From: Pegea sp. RAD2-039
Taxonomy: Eukaryota > Chordata > Thaliacea > Salpida > Salpidae
Direction of reading: 5' to 3'
Assembly (NCBI GenBank): GCA_034620365.1
Contig: JAQGEQ010000346.1
Coordinates: 62,001 to 126,000, forward strand
Length of the DNA stretch: 64,000 nt
Program-made: the position numbers and the translations under genes
Notes under the pieces: generated by a model
Database searches by the model: none
The model's input: the letters and a program-made list of their open reading frames with translations, nothing else
What the model was told of the DNA's origin: nothing
In this document: piece after piece, positions 61,101 through 64,000 of the stretch
Layout: each line of letters starts with the position of its first letter
Numbering within the stretch: the stretch's first letter is position 1

Positions 61101-61168
61101 ATATTTAGAATATTTATCTTGATAAGTTCATCAAATGGTATGGAGGAAAGAAACTAGAACGTACACTG
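58149..61168 (+). pseudogene. SYF1/XAB2 splicing-factor pseudogene, copy 2
   Basis: Same segments as copy 1: 58149-58160, 58236-58340, about 58510-58614, 59041-59226, about 59375-59487 (uncertain), 59541-59687, 59806-59943, 59994-60119, 60173-60267, 60322-60461, 60533-60646 and 61055-61168. Shared lesions include the TAG in EDLP-stop-EDE, TAA in DYYA-stop-CGLIEQ, TAG after RIN before FQRQ, TAA before PVQNRVYK and TAG at a Trp position in FDI-stop-NIYL. In 60533-60646 this copy keeps LEDKNYFEDAFK, which matches the family (LEEHKYFEESFK), where copy 1 has a small indel; and AYRRG at 61055. Ends at the same GGKKLERT point as copy 1. Confidence 0.9.
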
Positions 61169-62775
61169 TTATTAAAAAAATAGTTTTGTTGCAACTGATG
61201 ATTTGCCGTCAATAAAATTTTTATTGATTCAAATTAAATCTTTTTTGTGATCAATAAAAGCGTCAAGAAGTCTGAATATTTTTATCTTCAGTTTTTAGAA
61301 ATAAATATCAAAAAGGTTGAGAAGAATTTTAAGTTAAAACTTTGACAGTTTTTAAAGCTGTTAAATATTTCTTTATTTTAAGAGTTTGTTTCAATAAGAT
61401 TTCAGCTCATTTCTCAATGTTATTTTTGTATTAATTAATAATTGTAATCAACCACAACTGATTATACATTTTGTCTTGAAAGCGCTGATAAATATTGATC
61501 TCAATCTAAATCTAAATACGATTTTATTTGGGTTTGTTAGACCACAATTATTTCATGAAAGTAAAATATATTGTACACCAAATTAAAATTGGCAAGCCCT
61601 TGGGTTCCAGTGTACAGAAATTAAAGTCTATTTCTGACAACCTATTTTCATAAAAACAAGCCTGCAATGGTGATTGCAAATTTTGCAACAAAGTTTGCTC
61701 TGATGAGTGGATCTGCTTTTCATTCATAAGTAACAAATTTACTTCAACTGTTTCTATATAAATGTAGATTTAATGACAAAACATCTATCTCATTCAATTC
61801 TGAGTCAAACCTGTTATGCGACATTAGCAATTAGATATCTGCTGATTATTGGCCCAATCTAACTTAGAAATTATCAAAGAAAAAATTTTGTAGTTTGTCC
61901 AAATCGATAGCTAAACACCTCTACCGAGAAATTGGTCACATGGCCTTGTTAGTCGGTGATTCCGATTCCGAAAAAACTGCTAACGGGGAGCAACCTCGTG
62001 AGGGTCACAGACACGCACCAAAAACTTACTTTGTAGCATGAAGACAGAGAAAGCAATGTCTTCATCAAGTTTTTGTAAAACAACTGTATGATAGAGGTTT
62101 AAGAATTTAGCACAAGTTTGAATGTTTTGATATTTTCTAGTTTTACCAAAATAAAAATTTATTTTCAATGTTATTTTTCTATTAACTAATCTTTGTAATC
62201 AACCACAAATGATTAAAATTTTTGTTTTTAATTTTTATTGTGTTAATTGTGTTAACATTTTATTTATTTCTTTATTCAAATACTATTAATTAGTATTAAC
62301 ACAACTTTAATATAGTTTGTTATTTACAAACAGAATAATATCTTTTCTTGGTGGTTTCTTAAACTGACCAACTCCTTTACAAATTTAATTATTCATACAT
62401 AACTTAAAACAGTTTATTATTATTATTATTATTTGATCATACATCTATAAGAAACAAGTTTCTGTTCAAACTATTTTGAGCACCAAGATGTAAAAATCTT
62501 TCTTAAAATGTTTTCAGTTCTCGGTATTTGCTGTAATTTCTAAGAGATAATAACATGCCACTAATGCATTTGAAACATGCAGAAAAACAATTTTAAGATT
62601 GAATAAACCCAACTGCAGAAGTTTTTTCTTAAATATTCAAAGCAAGGCTTGTAATCAAAAAAATTATTAAACATTTTCAAACTTCTAAACAGTTTAACTG
62701 TTATTAGAAATGCAAACTTTTAGCGGATAGACTAAAAACTGAAACTTTCATTAAAGGTGCAAATAAATATTTATA
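61169..62775. other. Non-coding DNA downstream of SYF1 copy 2
   Basis: Partner of 47151-48766. Minus-strand frames at 61548-61736 and 61980-62168 are not preserved as frames in the partner and are not called. A (TTA)n tract lies at about 62416-62431. Confidence 0.45.
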
Positions 62776-64000
62776 TAATATATATATCATAAATGAGCTC
62801 TTTGATTTTTAAATATAGTGAGAAAAAATTGGACCCAAATAAAAGCAGCAAGATCTTACGTTCTAGTTATTGGCAATTGCTTGTTTAGATTGGTTGGTTC
62901 GTCAGAAATTAAATTCCTGTTCTGATAAACCAAGTGATCCAAGATATTGCCAATAAAATTTCTGGTTCTCCTTCTCTTTTTAATCTTCATCAAAGACCTT
63001 ATCAGAAGATTAGCAGCAGCAGATGATGTCGGAAAGTTTTTATATGCAGATGATAGCAAACTATTATCTTGTAATCTTTCAAAACCATAAACTGTTTTTC
63101 ACACGGTAGAATACTAGTCTGCGAAATGGTAGCTCAGAATCCAGCCCATAAAGTCTGTAGTTATAACTTTTTCTCGTAAACCAGCTGTCAATTGTTTGAA
63201 CCAATACTCCATCAATAGATTTATTATTCAACGAACATCTTTAGTCCTAGACCTTGTCATTACTCTATCATCTGATTTTAACGGCACAATTATGTTTCCG
63301 AAATCTTTGGCAAAATCAATCAATGTTGTCCTCCTCATAAAAAAGATCTTTAATTCCAAGAACCCATGCTTTTTTATCAATCTTTTCAAATTATGCGTAC
63401 GTCCAATTCTTGAATACAATGTCAGTGCATGAATGCCATACCAAGTTAGTAATATCAAAAAAATCGAATCTGTTCAGGCCACATTTACGAGATTAGTATG
63501 TAGGAAACTTAATATTAAATATTATAGTTATAAACATCGTCTTAGTCTCTTCAATTTAGATACTTTGGAAATGCGACGGACTAAATATGATCTAATTCTT
63601 ATTTTTAAAATTATCCACAATTTAATTGACATTCAGTTTGATGATTTCTTTTCTATTAGTCCCTCCTTCAAGTTATATCAGCTTAGACGACAACCATTAC
63701 ACATTAATAAGCCTATATCATCTAGTACATTGGTCAGAACAAATTTTTTTTCATACCATACAGTTAATAAATGGAATCAGCTGCCATCAGACATTGCCAT
63801 GTCGAAGTCACTCGCATTGTTCAAGCAGAAGTTGAACCGTTATAGTATTGCCAACATTTTCATTTCTAAACTGTGATTTTGTTTCTTTTTTATATTATTA
63901 ACATTCCATGTAGTTGTTCACTGTTATATACTCTGAGTTATATCGAAATACCATGTATTACATCTTTTAAATTTTTTATTTGGTTAGATAGATGTTATTT
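62776..64000 (+). mobile_element. Old LINE copy in duplicon B', runs off the window
   Basis: Partner of 48767-50087. The RT C-terminal frame 63433-63876 reads PYQVSNIKKIESVQA to RYSIANIFISKL in one piece, better preserved than in copy 1; just upstream, 63196-63432 gives the preceding codons (NLFKLCVRPILEYNVSA) in the same frame, separated only by a TGA where the family has Trp. The left target repeat is mutated (ATATCATAAATGAGCTCTTT). The 3' end is beyond the window. Confidence 0.85.

Larger units (their letters stand above)
53837..64000 (+). repeat. Segmental duplicon B' (second copy, runs off the window)
   Basis: Starts AAAACATTTTTACAATTTTT, matching 38607. It is collinear with B through the catalase, promoter-like, SYF1 and old LINE segments, and continues past base 64000. 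It lacks the 42.3-kb LINE. Confidence 0.9.

Noticed and set aside
61980..62168. Minus-strand frame ending VRVCDPHEVAPR
   Set aside because: Not kept as the same frame in the B partner (about 47990-48170) and no known motif.

Overview
This is eukaryotic, animal-type nuclear DNA. It is strongly AT-rich and intron-bearing. It holds one gene that can be read end to end through eight GT-AG exons (a divergent Nemo-like kinase, a family of animals and their closest relatives). It also holds two nuclear tRNA-Glu genes with internal A and B boxes, many 5'-truncated non-LTR retrotransposons of one CR1/Jockey-like family, and two pairs of intron-containing pseudogenes. Introns are short (about 50-330 bp). 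I cannot name the species; a small-intron, AT-rich invertebrate fits.

The layout is dominated by recent segmental duplication. Duplicon A (about 9.46-17.87 kb) recurs as A' (28.59-38.46 kb). It carries a LINE endonuclease scrap, a large minisatellite made of 25-bp units containing TGACGTCA, a minus-strand tRNA-Glu(TTC), a 67-codon ORF and several kb of gene-free AT-rich DNA. Duplicon B (38.61-about 50.1 kb) recurs as B' (53.84 kb to the window end). It carries a decayed catalase gene, a promoter-like block, a decayed SYF1/XAB2 splicing-factor gene and an old LINE copy. A' and B nearly touch, so the order is A, spacer, A', B, spacer, B'. Smaller repeats C (about 2.0 and 27.8 kb), D (about 0.9 and 18.3 kb) and E (21.2 and 25.4 kb, flanking the kinase) add to the mosaic.

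Region by region: 0-3.4 kb is gene-free repeat-rich DNA; 3.4-6.5 kb is three LINE fragments; 6.5-9.2 kb has no identifiable gene; 9.5-17.9 kb is duplicon A; 18-22.3 kb has repeat D', two inverted 15-bp minisatellites with E-box motifs and LINE tails; 22.5-24.8 kb is the kinase gene on the minus strand; 25.4-28.5 kb is repeat DNA; 28.6-38.5 kb is A'; 38.6-50.1 kb is B with a younger LINE inserted at 42.3-43.9 kb; 50.1-53.8 kb is a spacer with an antisense LINE; 53.8-64 kb is B'.

The only gene I consider likely to encode a working protein is the kinase; the tRNA-Glu at 33.6 kb also looks intact. Catalase and SYF1 were already broken before B duplicated, because both copies share stop codons and deletions, and each copy then gained private lesions. 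The LINE in B is absent from the matching position in B', which shows its empty target site and dates the insertion after the duplication.
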